A DNA stretch of 49,520 bases, taken from positions 1 through 49,520 of the forward strand of contig NZ_QQBA01000018.1 in NCBI RefSeq assembly GCF_003350545.1, given 5' to 3'. The notes under the pieces are model-generated. The model saw only the letters and a list, made by a program, of their open reading frames with translations. It was not told the origin of the DNA and searched no databases. A program made the translations under genes and the position numbers. Position 1 is the first letter of the stretch. Every line of letters starts with the position of its first letter. This document shows, in pieces, positions 17,464 through 26,876 of the stretch. The stretch comes from Flavobacterium glaciei (lineage in GTDB: Bacteria > Bacteroidota > Bacteroidia > Flavobacteriales > Flavobacteriaceae).

Positions 17464-17545
17464 GCTATTTTTATATCAAATATACTATAATTAGGCTAAA
17501 ATTAATAACTATACAGTTCTAATGAAGGACTATAAACCTGTTTAC

Positions 17546-17585
17546 AAAAAAAATCCAAATGAAATAATTGATTATATCATTTGGA
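17546..17585 (-). terminator. Intrinsic terminator after the GH3 fusion gene
   Basis: On the minus strand, TCCAAATGA pairs with TCATTTGGA around a 14-base loop, followed by a run of eight Ts. It lies 27 bp past the stop of the GH3/beta-lactamase gene. Confidence 0.75.
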
Positions 17586-17611
17586 GTATTTATTATTGCT
17601 TCAAGGTTAGA

Positions 17612-20608
17612 TTAATTTATAATAGCTTCATAAATCACCTTTTGAATATCTTCTCGAATGTTTTCTTTGGATAATCTATTTTCACCAGCAATAGGAAAAG
17701 TTCTGTTGGATAAAAATACATAAACAATTTGCGTTTCAGGATCTGCCCAAGCCATCGTTCCTGTGTATCCGGTATGACCAAAACTAGTCATCGAAGCACA
17801 GCCACACGTAGGTCCTTCTACACCCAATTGTGGTTTATCAAAACCTACGCCTCGCCTATTTCCTGCTGCACAAAAATAACAGGTATTAAAATCATCAAAT
17901 GTCTTTTCAGAAAAATACTGCTGGTAGCCATAATTCCCTTTCTGCAAATAAAGCTCCATTAATTTAGCAACATCCATAGCATTCGAAAATACACCTGCAT
18001 GACCAGAAACCCCACCTTCTAAAGCAGCCGACAAATCGTTGACATATCCATGTAAAAGTTGATTACGAAAATAAGTATCCGTTTCTGTTGGAGGAATTCT
18101 CCTTTTGTCAAATTTAGTCAACGGATTATAACTAGAATTGTTCATTCCAAGCGAACGATAGAAATTTTCCTGAATTAAAACATCCAATGTTTTACCAGTT
18201 GTTTTTTCTAAATAATCCTTTAAAATCATAAAAGTTAAATCACTGTATTTGTATTCTTTTTTCACTGACAGTTTACTATCAACAATCATTTTCATAATAG
18301 TATCACTAAAATCATTTCTGATATAAAGACTGTCTCCCAGTTTTTTAGAAAATCCTTGCTCTTCTACTTTTCTAAAATAAACTTCCGAAGGTAATTTAGA
18401 TTTATCCATTACCGCTTTGTAAAATGGAATCCCAGCGGCAAGTCCTGCATAATGCGACAATAAATCCTTGAAATTGATATTTGCTTTATTCGAATCTTTA
18501 AAAATTGGAGCCATTGTCCCTAAAGTAGTTTCCAAATTTATTTTTTGCTGATCGTATAGCAACATAACATTTGGTAAAGTTGCCAAAATTTTTGTTAAAG
18601 ATGCCACATCATAAATATCTGAATTCTGGACTTTTATTGTTTTATCATAAGTATGATGCCCGAATGATTTTTGATAAATAACTTTTCCCTTTCTGGCTAC
18701 TAAAACCTGAATACCAGGCGTCATTTTTGCATTAATTGCTTTATTCGCAATGCCATCAATTTTTGATAAAATGGCTGAATTCATACCCACGTTTTCAGGA
18801 GTAGTGAATCCTAAACGATTTAATTTTTCCGTAGACAAACCATCATTTACCTTAAAGTTGTTATTTATTGAAACCGGTAATTTCCCTTTGGCAGCAATAG
18901 ACCCAAAAATTAGTTCCGCCGAGACGACTTGAGCGATATAGCTATTTTGATACGAAACGACTAATCCTTCAATATCATCAAAATTTGTTATAGGTAATAA
19001 AGAATATGGTTTTGCAAAAACGTTCAGAATAACATTATTATTCTTTGCTAAAAAATTTATTTTGAATATTTCGTTTGTTTTTAAATCATCGTTTCTAAAA
19101 GCCACATCTGATTTGTGATAGCCAATGATTACCGTTGTAAAATCCTTTAATTTCACCTGAAGACTGTCAAGATTTGTATCTGAAATCACGGTAACTTCTG
19201 CATATTTTTTTAAAGTCGAAACAAAAGCATCATTGTTATCATCACCTATTTTTACATAAGCGATTTTTTGTTTGTCCAAATTTTTAATTGGTAAAACAGT
19301 ACCCGTATTTTTTAAAACTGTAATCGCATTTTCATATAATTCATACTGTAAAGCATCGTTTTCAACTGCATTTAAATCTTTGTGTAAATTTTCGGTAGCA
19401 ATTGGCTTATAACTATTTAAACCAGCTTTGTACTTAAACTTTAGAATTTTCTTTACAGAATGCGCCAATCGTTCATCGGTAAATAAATTCAAAGAATATG
19501 CAAGTATAAATTTATCAATTGCAGCAGGAACATTTTCAGGAAATAATAATACATCATTTCCGGCCATAAAAGCTTCAAAGTTAATTTCGCTAGGAGAATT
19601 GAAATTACTTACACTTTTCATATTTAAAGCATCAGTAAATATTAGACCTTGGAAGCCCAATTCTTTTTGAAGAATATCCGTAACAACATTATAAGAAATA
19701 GAAGAAGGAAAATTAGGTCTTGATTCTAAACTAGGAACGTTTAAATGCGCCACCATAACAGACGAAAGGCCTTCATGAAACATTTTTTGATAAGGGTAAA
19801 ACTCTACGTTTGATAATCTTTCTTTTGAAGAATTTATAGTTGGTAATCTTTTATGAGAATCTGTTTCTGTATCTCCGTGACCTGGAAAATGTTTACCTGT
19901 AGAAAACACACCTTGACTCTGAACGCCTTTCATTACAGCAATGGCGCGCTCGGTAACTTTAAATTTATCTTCACCAAAAGAACGAAAACCAATAATAGGA
20001 TTTTTAGGATTTGAATTGATATCTAATACCGGAGCAAAGTTAAATTGCAATCCCATACGTTTGCTTTGTTGTCCGATTTGAATACCAACTTTTTCCAAAA
20101 GCTTCATGTCTTGAATGGCTCCAAGAGTCATATTCCATGGATAACTATAAGTAGAATCCAGTCGCATACCCAAACCCCATTCTGCATCATTACCGATAAA
20201 TAGTGGTGTTTTAGATTTAGATTGGTACCGGTTAGTTAATTTTGCCTGACGTTGCGGACCGCCTTGAAAGAAAATTAAGCCGCCAATATTATGGTCTAAT
20301 ATGAGTTTGTCAATTGCTTTGATATGCGCTGAATCTTTATTAGAATATGCAGCGACCATAAATAATTGTCCTAATTTTTCTTTTAAAGTCATAGCACTAT
20401 ATACGCTATCAACCCATTTGTTTCCTGGTGGAGACAATTCAAAAAGATGCGGAGTATTAGAAGTATTTATACTGTCCAAATTTTCTATTTTGGACGGAAT
20501 GTTAGTTACAATTGTTTTGTCCTTATTCACTTTTGTACCAACACAACCCGCAGCAACAAAAATAAATAAGACATAAAAAAAAACAATTTTAATGCCTATT
20601 TTTTTCAT
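17612..20608 (-). CDS. NagZ-type GH3 / beta-lactamase-fold fusion lipoprotein
   Basis: The start was moved to the ATG at 20606-20608, giving 998 aa, because this yields a lipoprotein signal ending VAAGC (C22). The longer frame overlaps the preceding gene. Residues about 65-400 form a GH3 catalytic domain with KHFPGHGDTETDSH (239-252), the NagZ signature with catalytic D250/H252, and nucleophile D326 in IFTDALNMK. Residues 430-590 resemble the GH3 C-terminal domain. Residues 610-990 form a serine beta-lactamase/DD-peptidase fold with SLTK (S670, K673), YSD (788-790) and HTG (945-947). The enzyme should cut beta-GlcNAc from muropeptides in the periplasm, while the second domain may trim peptide ends or act as an esterase. 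It comes 13 bp after the 160-aa gene, so co-transcription is likely. Confidence 0.9.
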   Translation of the reverse strand: MKKIGIKIVFFYVLFIFVAAGCVGTKVNKDKTIVTNIPSKIENLDSINTSNTPHLFELSPPGNKWVDSVYSAMTLKEKLGQLFMVAAYSNKDSAHIKAIDKLILDHNIGGLIFFQGGPQRQAKLTNRYQSKSKTPLFIGNDAEWGLGMRLDSTYSYPWNMTLGAIQDMKLLEKVGIQIGQQSKRMGLQFNFAPVLDINSNPKNPIIGFRSFGEDKFKVTERAIAVMKGVQSQGVFSTGKHFPGHGDTETDSHKRLPTINSSKERLSNVEFYPYQKMFHEGLSSVMVAHLNVPSLESRPNFPSSISYNVVTDILQKELGFQGLIFTDALNMKSVSNFNSPSEINFEAFMAGNDVLLFPENVPAAIDKFILAYSLNLFTDERLAHSVKKILKFKYKAGLNSYKPIATENLHKDLNAVENDALQYELYENAITVLKNTGTVLPIKNLDKQKIAYVKIGDDNNDAFVSTLKKYAEVTVISDTNLDSLQVKLKDFTTVIIGYHKSDVAFRNDDLKTNEIFKINFLAKNNNVILNVFAKPYSLLPITNFDDIEGLVVSYQNSYIAQVVSAELIFGSIAAKGKLPVSINNNFKVNDGLSTEKLNRLGFTTPENVGMNSAILSKIDGIANKAINAKMTPGIQVLVARKGKVIYQKSFGHHTYDKTIKVQNSDIYDVASLTKILATLPNVMLLYDQQKINLETTLGTMAPIFKDSNKANINFKDLLSHYAGLAAGIPFYKAVMDKSKLPSEVYFRKVEEQGFSKKLGDSLYIRNDFSDTIMKMIVDSKLSVKKEYKYSDLTFMILKDYLEKTTGKTLDVLIQENFYRSLGMNNSSYNPLTKFDKRRIPPTETDTYFRNQLLHGYVNDLSAALEGGVSGHAGVFSNAMDVAKLMELYLQKGNYGYQQYFSEKTFDDFNTCYFCAAGNRRGVGFDKPQLGVEGPTCGCASMTSFGHTGYTGTMAWADPETQIVYVFLSNRTFPIAGENRLSKENIREDIQKVIYEAIIN

Positions 20609-20621
20609 TGAAGTATTTTGT

Positions 20622-21104
20622 TTAAAAAAAGCGGCTATGCCAACTGTCAATAGCTGGAACTTCCCACGATTCATTGTATTCTTCTATATTATTCACTAAA
20701 TTATTAAAAACTATAGTATTTTCAGTAACAGCTTTGTCCTTTACCATTTTCTTGAAATCAATTAATGGCTTATGTGCAATATGCTCTCCAAGTTTGAAGG
20801 TAACATTCATTTTATCCAATAAATCAACGGTGTACTTTTGTTCTAAACTTTGAATAAACTCTACTGAGGAATCAATCGAACATCCCGTTGCTGCTTGAAC
20901 ATCTTGATTTACAGCAATAATTATAAATCGATTGTATTTTAATTGATACGATGACTCTAAACTAGTACCATGTGCAGCCCAACTTTCAAGAAAACTTTGC
21001 AGAGCAGTTTCGATTTCAGAGAATTCCGCATCCGAAAACTTTCTGTTTGATTGATAAATCCAGATTCGAGATTCTTCGGGTAAATTTTCAAATAGAACGT
21101 ACAT
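20622..21104 (-). CDS. Conserved 160-aa protein of unknown function
   Basis: This soluble protein has no signal peptide. Its first half (FENLPEESRIWIYQSNRKFSD, FLESWAAHG) and the middle CSIDSSVEFIQSLEQKY suggest a compact alpha/beta domain with a conserved Cys-Ser-Ile-Asp stretch near residue 92. From memory, homologs in Flavobacteria carry the label 'ABC transporter ATPase', but no Walker A, Walker B or signature motif is present, so that label is not supported. It lies 62 bp downstream of the Fe-S gene, with a heptamer repeat between, and 13 bp before the GH3 fusion. A housekeeping or envelope-related role is only suggested by position. Confidence 0.75.
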   Translation of the reverse strand: MYVLFENLPEESRIWIYQSNRKFSDAEFSEIETALQSFLESWAAHGTSLESSYQLKYNRFIIIAVNQDVQAATGCSIDSSVEFIQSLEQKYTVDLLDKMNVTFKLGEHIAHKPLIDFKKMVKDKAVTENTIVFNNLVNNIEEYNESWEVPAIDSWHSRFF

Positions 21105-21110
21105 TTTAAG

Positions 21111-21138
21111 TATGAATTATGAGTTATGAATTATGATT
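21111..21138. repeat. Short heptamer repeat
   Basis: About four degenerate copies of a 7-base unit (GAATTATGAGTTATGAATTATGA in two halves) lie in the 62-bp gap before the 160-aa gene. The same AGTTATG unit recurs at 48581-48632, so this is a dispersed simple repeat. Confidence 0.6.
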
Positions 21139-21166
21139 TATTATCAAAATTCGTAATTTAATTGAT

Positions 21167-21958
21167 TTATAAATCCTGAGCATTTGCGATTAATTCCGCA
21201 ATATCCATGACCTTTACTTCGCCTTCTTTTTCTTTATTTTTGATACCGTCAGTCATCATCGTATTACAAAAAGGGCAACCCGCAGCAATTATTTCTGGTT
21301 TAGTTTCTAATGCGTCTTCAGTCCTTTCGACGTTTACTTCCTTGTTTCCAGGTTCAGCATCTTTAAACATTTGCGCACCACCTGCTCCACAGCATAAACC
21401 ATTTGCTTTAGAACGTTTCATTTCCACTAATTCAGCATCTAATTTAAGAATCAAATCTCTAGGTGCTTCATAAACATTATTAGCTCTTCCTAAATAGCAA
21501 GGATCGTGAAAAGTAATTCGCTTTCCTTTGAATTGTCCTCCTTCAATGGTCAATCTTCCGTCATCTAATAATGATTTCAAAAATTCCGTATGGTGAACTA
21601 CTTCATATTTTCCGCCTAATTCCGGATATTCATTTTTTAGCGTATTAAAACAATGCGGACAAGCAGTAACAATTTTTTTGGCTTCGTATGCATTTAAAAC
21701 CTCGATGTTCATCATGGCTTGCATTTGGAATAAAAACTCATTTCCAGCTCTTTTTGCAGGATCACCGGTACAACTTTCCTCAGTACCTAATACCGCAAAA
21801 GAAACATTGGCTCGATTTAAAATACGAACAAATGCCTTTGTAATTTTTTTTGCTCTATCGTCAAAACTTCCAGCACAACCTACCCAAAATAAAACTTCTG
21901 GTTGTTTCCCTTGAGCTAACATTTCGGCCATCGTTGGCACTATTAAATTTTCTGACAT
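21167..21958 (-). CDS. CCG-domain (Fe-S)-binding oxidoreductase subunit
   Basis: This 263-aa cytoplasmic protein has two cysteine-rich CCG-type domains. Visible cysteines are WVGCAGSFDD (residue about 28), ACPHC, FHDPCYLGRANNVYE, GLCCGAGGAQMF and CPFCNTMM. The family (HdrB, GlcF, LutA and GlpC relatives) binds a noncubane or 4Fe-4S cluster and passes electrons to or from a partner. The next upstream gene encodes a membrane 4Fe-4S protein, 102 bp away, so the two probably form a complex like HdrB with HdrC. The electron donor and acceptor cannot be told. There is no catalytic flavoprotein nearby. Confidence 0.88.
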   Translation of the reverse strand: MSENLIVPTMAEMLAQGKQPEVLFWVGCAGSFDDRAKKITKAFVRILNRANVSFAVLGTEESCTGDPAKRAGNEFLFQMQAMMNIEVLNAYEAKKIVTACPHCFNTLKNEYPELGGKYEVVHHTEFLKSLLDDGRLTIEGGQFKGKRITFHDPCYLGRANNVYEAPRDLILKLDAELVEMKRSKANGLCCGAGGAQMFKDAEPGNKEVNVERTEDALETKPEIIAAGCPFCNTMMTDGIKNKEKEGEVKVMDIAELIANAQDL

Positions 21959-22060
21959 ACTATTTTGTTGATTCGGTTATTTGCTTATTTAATTAATCAC
22001 AAATTCATTATTAATAAATCAGTTATTGTCAAACAAATAACGATTTAAATATTTTAAAGG

Positions 22061-23392
22061 TTATTCGTTTTTCCAATTTAATCGATCTTGCTGGTTGTAT
22101 TGCCAAGGTGCACCATTATTTTCTATATTGGTCATCATAGCATTCAAAGGCATTGGAGCCGCACTTTGTTCCATAACTAAGTAGCGACGCATATCCATAA
22201 TTATAGAAAGCGGACTAATATTTACAGGACATTCCTCTACACAAGCATTACATGAGGTACAAGCCCAAAGCTCTTCTGGTGTAATATAATCGTTTAATAA
22301 TGTTTTGTTATCTGGAATAAAAACACCTTTGTTGGCATCAATATTTCTTCCTACTTCTTCCATCCTGTCTCTGGTGTCCATCATAATTTTACGTGGAGAC
22401 AATTTTTTACCTGTAATATTGGCTGGGCATGATGAAGTACAGCGACCACATTCTGTACAAGTGTATGCGTTCAATAGTTGTACCCAGTTTAAATCTTGAA
22501 TATCACTTGCCCCAAACTTACTTGGAATTGCATTTTCATCCACCGGAGCTGCTGCAAAAGGATCTGCATTAAGGTCCATCATTAATTTTACTTCTTTAGT
22601 AACAGACTCTAAATTGTCAAATTGTCCTTGAGGATTTAGATTTGCAAAATAAGTATTTGGGAAAGCTAAGAGTATGTGTAAGTGTTTTGAAAAATAAAGG
22701 TAGTTCATGAAAATTAAAATTCCCACGATGTGCAACCACCAGAAAATCTCTGAAAGCAACATTACCAATTCATTTGACATTCCATTGAAAATAGGCTCAA
22801 TAAATTGACTTATTGGAAAAGTACCGGCTTTTATAAAATGAGAAAAACCTCCAGATACATTTTGCAAATGCAAATCAGAAGCATTCATCAATAAAAATAA
22901 TGTCATTAAAACCACCTCAAAGTACAAGATGTAATTCGCATCACTTTTTGGCCAACCTTTTAAGTCTGAGCTTACAAACCTTTTTAGTTTAATTGCATTT
23001 CTTCGGCTCCAAAAAGCAAAAACAGCAACTAAAACCAAAAATGCTAAAATTTCAAAAGATGCAATCAGTACATCATATGTTGTTCCTAAAAAAGCAAAAA
23101 CTCGATGCGTACCAAAAAGTCCATCGATTATAATTTCAAGTAATTCAATGTTTATAATTACGAAACCCACATAAACTATAATATGAAGTATTCCCGAAAT
23201 AGGTCGTTTTACCATTTTTGATTGACCTAAAGCAATCATGGCCATATTGGACCAGCGCGCTTTTGGGTTGTCAGAACGATTTACATCAGTTCCAAGATTG
23301 ATATTTCGTCTAATTTTTTTAACACTTGTAAAAAAATATCCAAAACCAATTACCAATATAATGGCAAATAAAATATTGTCTAAGTAGCTCAT
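22061..23392 (-). CDS. Membrane 4Fe-4S dicluster protein, HdrC/NarI-like
   Basis: This 443-aa protein has an N-terminal membrane part with about five to six helices (residues 5-250), similar in layout to NarI-type quinone-linked subunits. A ferredoxin part follows with two 4Fe-4S motifs: CTECGRCTSSCP (about 316-327) and CTSCNACVEECP (about 370-385). It likely shuttles electrons between the quinone pool and the CCG-domain protein encoded next. The mlaD gene ends 5 bp before its start, so transcription is probably continuous with the envelope genes. This pairing with amidases and MlaD seems unrelated by function but I believe the order is widespread in Flavobacteria. Confidence 0.88.
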   Translation of the reverse strand: MSYLDNILFAIILVIGFGYFFTSVKKIRRNINLGTDVNRSDNPKARWSNMAMIALGQSKMVKRPISGILHIIVYVGFVIINIELLEIIIDGLFGTHRVFAFLGTTYDVLIASFEILAFLVLVAVFAFWSRRNAIKLKRFVSSDLKGWPKSDANYILYFEVVLMTLFLLMNASDLHLQNVSGGFSHFIKAGTFPISQFIEPIFNGMSNELVMLLSEIFWWLHIVGILIFMNYLYFSKHLHILLAFPNTYFANLNPQGQFDNLESVTKEVKLMMDLNADPFAAAPVDENAIPSKFGASDIQDLNWVQLLNAYTCTECGRCTSSCPANITGKKLSPRKIMMDTRDRMEEVGRNIDANKGVFIPDNKTLLNDYITPEELWACTSCNACVEECPVNISPLSIIMDMRRYLVMEQSAAPMPLNAMMTNIENNGAPWQYNQQDRLNWKNE

Positions 23393-23397
23393 AATTG

Positions 23398-24363
23398 CTA
23401 TTTTATTTCATTAGTTATTGAGTCATTTGCAGGACCTACATACGGTTTGTTTTTCTTTCCAAAAACAGAGATATTCACATATCTTGTTGGATAGAGTCTA
23501 ATATCTTGCAATAGTAATTCTAATTCTTTTGTAGAACTTTTAATGTTTTGGTAAAAAGCTTCATCATTTAATAGTTTACCCATAGAACCTTTACCTGATT
23601 CTAATCCATTCATAATACCATCGACTCTAGCTAAAGTTGTATTTAGATTCTTTACAGTTTTTCCCAAATCAGCTTTATTTAAAGAGTCTGATATCTTAGA
23701 AAAATTTCCAGATATTTTATTGAAATTCGTAACCATTCCGTTTATTTGAGTTTTATTGGTACTCAATAAATCGTTAACGCTCATGGAAACTTTATGAAAT
23801 TGCTCAACAGTCTTACTTAATTCAGCTAATGTGAGTTTTAAATCTTGCTGTCCTTTCTGGTCCAAAACATTGTTTAATCCAGAAATTAATTTTTCAGTAC
23901 TTCCCAATAATTTTTCTAGTTTTTCTTGGAGAGGTGCTAATTGGTCTCCTACTTTATCCGTAAGACCCATTTTTACACCACCTTGTAATTTCTGACCATC
24001 AACAGCTAAAGTTTTATCATCAAAATTAGGGATAATTGCAATTTGCTTTCCTCCAATGAATCCAGGCTCATAAATAGACGCAATACTGGATTTTGAAATT
24101 GGAAAATCAGTTTTTAATTGTAATTCAACTAATAATGTACCAGTATTCTCATCAATTGTTATACTGCTTACTTTACCAATAATCAACCCATTTAACGTAA
24201 CAGGAGCAGAAGTCGCTAAACCTTCAACACTTTTATATTCTACATAAAATGTTTTGTAATTAGTAAAAAGGTCTCTTCCTTTCAAAAAACTGTAGCCCCA
24301 AATAAATAATAAAATAGATGCAATTACTAAAATAGCAGTTTTAATTTCTCGTGTTATTTTCAA
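23398..24363 (-). CDS. MlaD (MCE) family phospholipid-trafficking protein
   Basis: The 321-aa protein has one N-terminal membrane anchor (about residues 9-26, AILVIASILLFIWGYSF) and a MCE domain (about 35-120) with the family pattern VEGLATSAPVTLNGLIIGKV. A long helical region follows (130-290). MCE proteins form periplasmic hexameric rings carrying lipids between the two membranes. No ATPase or permease partner (mlaF, mlaE) is in the window. The gene is 50 bp after the second amidase and 5 bp before the Fe-S membrane protein, consistent with one operon. Confidence 0.9.
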   Translation of the reverse strand: MKITREIKTAILVIASILLFIWGYSFLKGRDLFTNYKTFYVEYKSVEGLATSAPVTLNGLIIGKVSSITIDENTGTLLVELQLKTDFPISKSSIASIYEPGFIGGKQIAIIPNFDDKTLAVDGQKLQGGVKMGLTDKVGDQLAPLQEKLEKLLGSTEKLISGLNNVLDQKGQQDLKLTLAELSKTVEQFHKVSMSVNDLLSTNKTQINGMVTNFNKISGNFSKISDSLNKADLGKTVKNLNTTLARVDGIMNGLESGKGSMGKLLNDEAFYQNIKSSTKELELLLQDIRLYPTRYVNISVFGKKNKPYVGPANDSITNEIK

Positions 24364-24413
24364 AATTTAAGTATTTTTTACAAATTTAATATAAAATAAT
24401 TGACTTGTTATAA

Positions 24414-25580
24414 TTATTTCAGTGCTTCTTCAACACTAATATTTTTTCCATCTTTAATTGCTATAATATACGCTGAAGAATAGCCTTTGGATTTTACAAC
24501 TTTCAAATTCTCTTTTGCAATATTATAGTCTGAGGTTAAGCCATATGTATACTTATATAGAGATCTATTGCTTGTGGTCATCATTACATTTTTTAAACCT
24601 TTAAAATTTGAAGGGCTTAATTTAATATTTTTATTTCCGGTAGCAAATAGAACTTTAAAAACCACATCAGAATTTTGTATTTTCGACTCTTGCTTTTGTA
24701 AATCTTGTTTCTCTATAGATGGTTTTGTTTTAATATTTTTTGAAGAATATTTCATCTCATTTTTAACTACTTTTTTAGATGGAAGTTCTTCATAATTATT
24801 AGTTTGTGTACCAAAATATTCTTTCTTGTAATCAATAATCGCTAATGCAATAGCTTCGGCCATATTATTTTGCCCTTCTTCTGAATTTAAATAACGTCCT
24901 TCTTCTTTATTTGATAAAAAACCCAACTCAATTAAAACACTTGGCATATAAGCCGCATCTAAAACCCATAAAGGAGTCTGTTTTATCCCTCTTGATTTTC
25001 GATGTAATATATTTTTAAAATTCTTCTCGATTTTTGAAGCCAGATTAATGCTTCTGTCTAAATAATCCTCTTGCAGCATTTTTAATCCAATCAATGTTTC
25101 AGGATTCTTAGGGTCAAAACCTTTATAGGTTTGCTTGTAATTTTTTTCTAGAAGAATCACTGAATTTTCTTGTTTAGCAATTTCTAAATTACCTTTACTT
25201 CTTGCTAAACCCATTACAAATGTCTCAGTACCGGAGGGAATTGGATTATCTACTGAATTACAATGTATGGAAACAAATAAATTAGCATCAATAGTATTTG
25301 CCTTTTTAGGTCTGTCTTTTAAATCTATAAAAACATCTGATTTTCTGGTGTAAACCACTTTGATATCACCGTCTTTTTTGAGGTATTTCTCTAATTTTAA
25401 TGTTGTTTTGAGAGCAATTTCTTTTTCGACAAAACCATGATACGAATTACCTGGATCTTTACCTCCATGTCCTGCGTCCAGAATAACTGTGAATTTCTGA
25501 TTGGATTGAGAAAAAGTATTCCAACAGAAAAACAGAAATATAGTAACAATTGTGAATTTGACTTCTTTGGAAATGTTCAA
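24414..25580 (-). CDS. N-acetylmuramoyl-L-alanine amidase, AmiC-like (copy 1)
   Basis: This 388-aa Amidase_3 enzyme cuts the bond between N-acetylmuramic acid and L-alanine in peptidoglycan. After a signal peptide (cleaved near residue 25) come the zinc motif LDAGHGGKDPG (H38), EKEIAL (likely ligand E52), SIHCNS (His ligand) and IELGFLSNKEEG, which should bear the catalytic Glu. A Lys/Ser-rich linker leads to a SPOR-like C-terminal domain of about 80 residues, which in this family binds septal glycan. It is a neighbour and paralog of 25627-26793. Both copies face away from lptD, and only 46 bp separate them. Confidence 0.93.
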   Translation of the reverse strand: MNISKEVKFTIVTIFLFFCWNTFSQSNQKFTVILDAGHGGKDPGNSYHGFVEKEIALKTTLKLEKYLKKDGDIKVVYTRKSDVFIDLKDRPKKANTIDANLFVSIHCNSVDNPIPSGTETFVMGLARSKGNLEIAKQENSVILLEKNYKQTYKGFDPKNPETLIGLKMLQEDYLDRSINLASKIEKNFKNILHRKSRGIKQTPLWVLDAAYMPSVLIELGFLSNKEEGRYLNSEEGQNNMAEAIALAIIDYKKEYFGTQTNNYEELPSKKVVKNEMKYSSKNIKTKPSIEKQDLQKQESKIQNSDVVFKVLFATGNKNIKLSPSNFKGLKNVMMTTSNRSLYKYTYGLTSDYNIAKENLKVVKSKGYSSAYIIAIKDGKNISVEEALK

Positions 25581-25626
25581 AATAATATTTTTTTTTCAAA
25601 TTTAATAATAGTAGAATTCATTTCTA

Positions 25627-26793
25627 CTATTTTATAATATCTTGAATATTGATTTTTTTTCCATTTTTAAATGCTATCAAAAATGCAGAATTATACCCTT
25701 TTTCTTTGGCTTCGCTTAATTGTTTTTTAGCTTCATCATAATCGGCGGTTTCACCATACATGTATTTGTAGACTTTGTTTTCATACGCTACAGAAATATT
25801 TTTAAGTCCATTAAAATTCTTTGGAAGCAATTCTAATCTTTTGCTACTGGCTGAAAGTTGCACTTTGAAAATCGGTTTAGAATTCTCAGTCGCTTTATTT
25901 GATGTAAATGCTTCTATCGATTGTGATACCATTTGTTGTTTTGCAGGAGTAACAGTATCACGTATGGGTTTTTCATTAATTTTTTGAGACGGTATCTCAT
26001 CAAAAAGCTCTACTTCACCATTGCCATAATATTCTTTTTTATAACTAATAACAGCATCAGCAATTGCCTTAGCTATTTCGTCTTGACCTTCTTCAGAATT
26101 TAATCTATTCCCTTCAATTGTATTGGATATAAATCCCATTTCTATCAATACTCTTGGCATGTAAGCTTTGTGAAGTACCATAAAAGGTGCTTGTTTTACT
26201 CCGCCTCCTCTTATTTTCTTACCCAAATCTTCAAAAGCATCTTCAACTTTACTGGCTAATGAAATACTGTTGTCCAGATATTCTTCCTGCATCAGTGTCA
26301 TTCCAATCATTGTTTCAGGAGAATTAGGATCAAATCCCTCATATTTTTGTTTGTAATCTTTTTCTAAAGTAATAACAGAGTTCTCTTTTTTAGCCGCTTC
26401 TAAGTTTGAAGCTACTTTACTCAAACCCATTACATAAGTTTCCGTTCCATCGGCAGCTGTATTTCTATTGGCGTTACAATGAATGGATACAAAAATATTT
26501 GCATTAAATCTATTAGCGATATTAGCTCTTTCGATCAAATCAATAAAAACATCAGTTTTTCTAGTATAATTGACTTCTATTTGTGGGGTTGCCGCAAGAA
26601 TTTTGCCCACTTTTAAAACTACAGCCAAAGCAATATTTTTTTCTATACGCCCTTCATAGACAGCACCAAAATCATGTGCACCGTGACCCGCATCTAAAGT
26701 TACCTTAAAATTATTGGATTGACTGTTACCAGCCAGTGAATTTAGTATCAAAATAAAAGTTACAATTATTTTAATTTTACTTGTACTACGCAT
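25627..26793 (-). CDS. N-acetylmuramoyl-L-alanine amidase, AmiC-like (copy 2)
   Basis: This is the same architecture and length (388 aa) as copy 1: signal peptide (to about residue 24), Amidase_3 domain with LDAGHGAHDFG (H37), EKNIAL, SIHCNANRN and IEMGFISNTIEG, linker, and a SPOR-like C-terminal domain (VYKYMYGETADYDEAKKQL). Several stretches are conserved between the copies, while the linker has drifted, so the duplication is old. It is the first gene of the minus-strand block and is divergent from lptD, with 83 bp between the starts. It should act in the periplasm in septal splitting or peptidoglycan remodelling. Confidence 0.93.
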   Translation of the reverse strand: MRSTSKIKIIVTFILILNSLAGNSQSNNFKVTLDAGHGAHDFGAVYEGRIEKNIALAVVLKVGKILAATPQIEVNYTRKTDVFIDLIERANIANRFNANIFVSIHCNANRNTAADGTETYVMGLSKVASNLEAAKKENSVITLEKDYKQKYEGFDPNSPETMIGMTLMQEEYLDNSISLASKVEDAFEDLGKKIRGGGVKQAPFMVLHKAYMPRVLIEMGFISNTIEGNRLNSEEGQDEIAKAIADAVISYKKEYYGNGEVELFDEIPSQKINEKPIRDTVTPAKQQMVSQSIEAFTSNKATENSKPIFKVQLSASSKRLELLPKNFNGLKNISVAYENKVYKYMYGETADYDEAKKQLSEAKEKGYNSAFLIAFKNGKKINIQDIIK

Positions 26794-26848
26794 AAAGCTA
26801 TAAGTTAATTTAATTAAAAGACTACCGCTATAAAAATATTTATTTGCC

Positions 26849-26856
26849 TATTTTTG
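26849..26856 (+). promoter_or_regulatory. Putative -7 box of lptD
   Basis: TATTTTTG matches TAnnTTTG and lies 21 bp before the TTG start of lptD. No well-spaced -33 TTG was found. Confidence 0.4.
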
Positions 26857-26876
26857 ACAAAAAATAATATGTAAGT

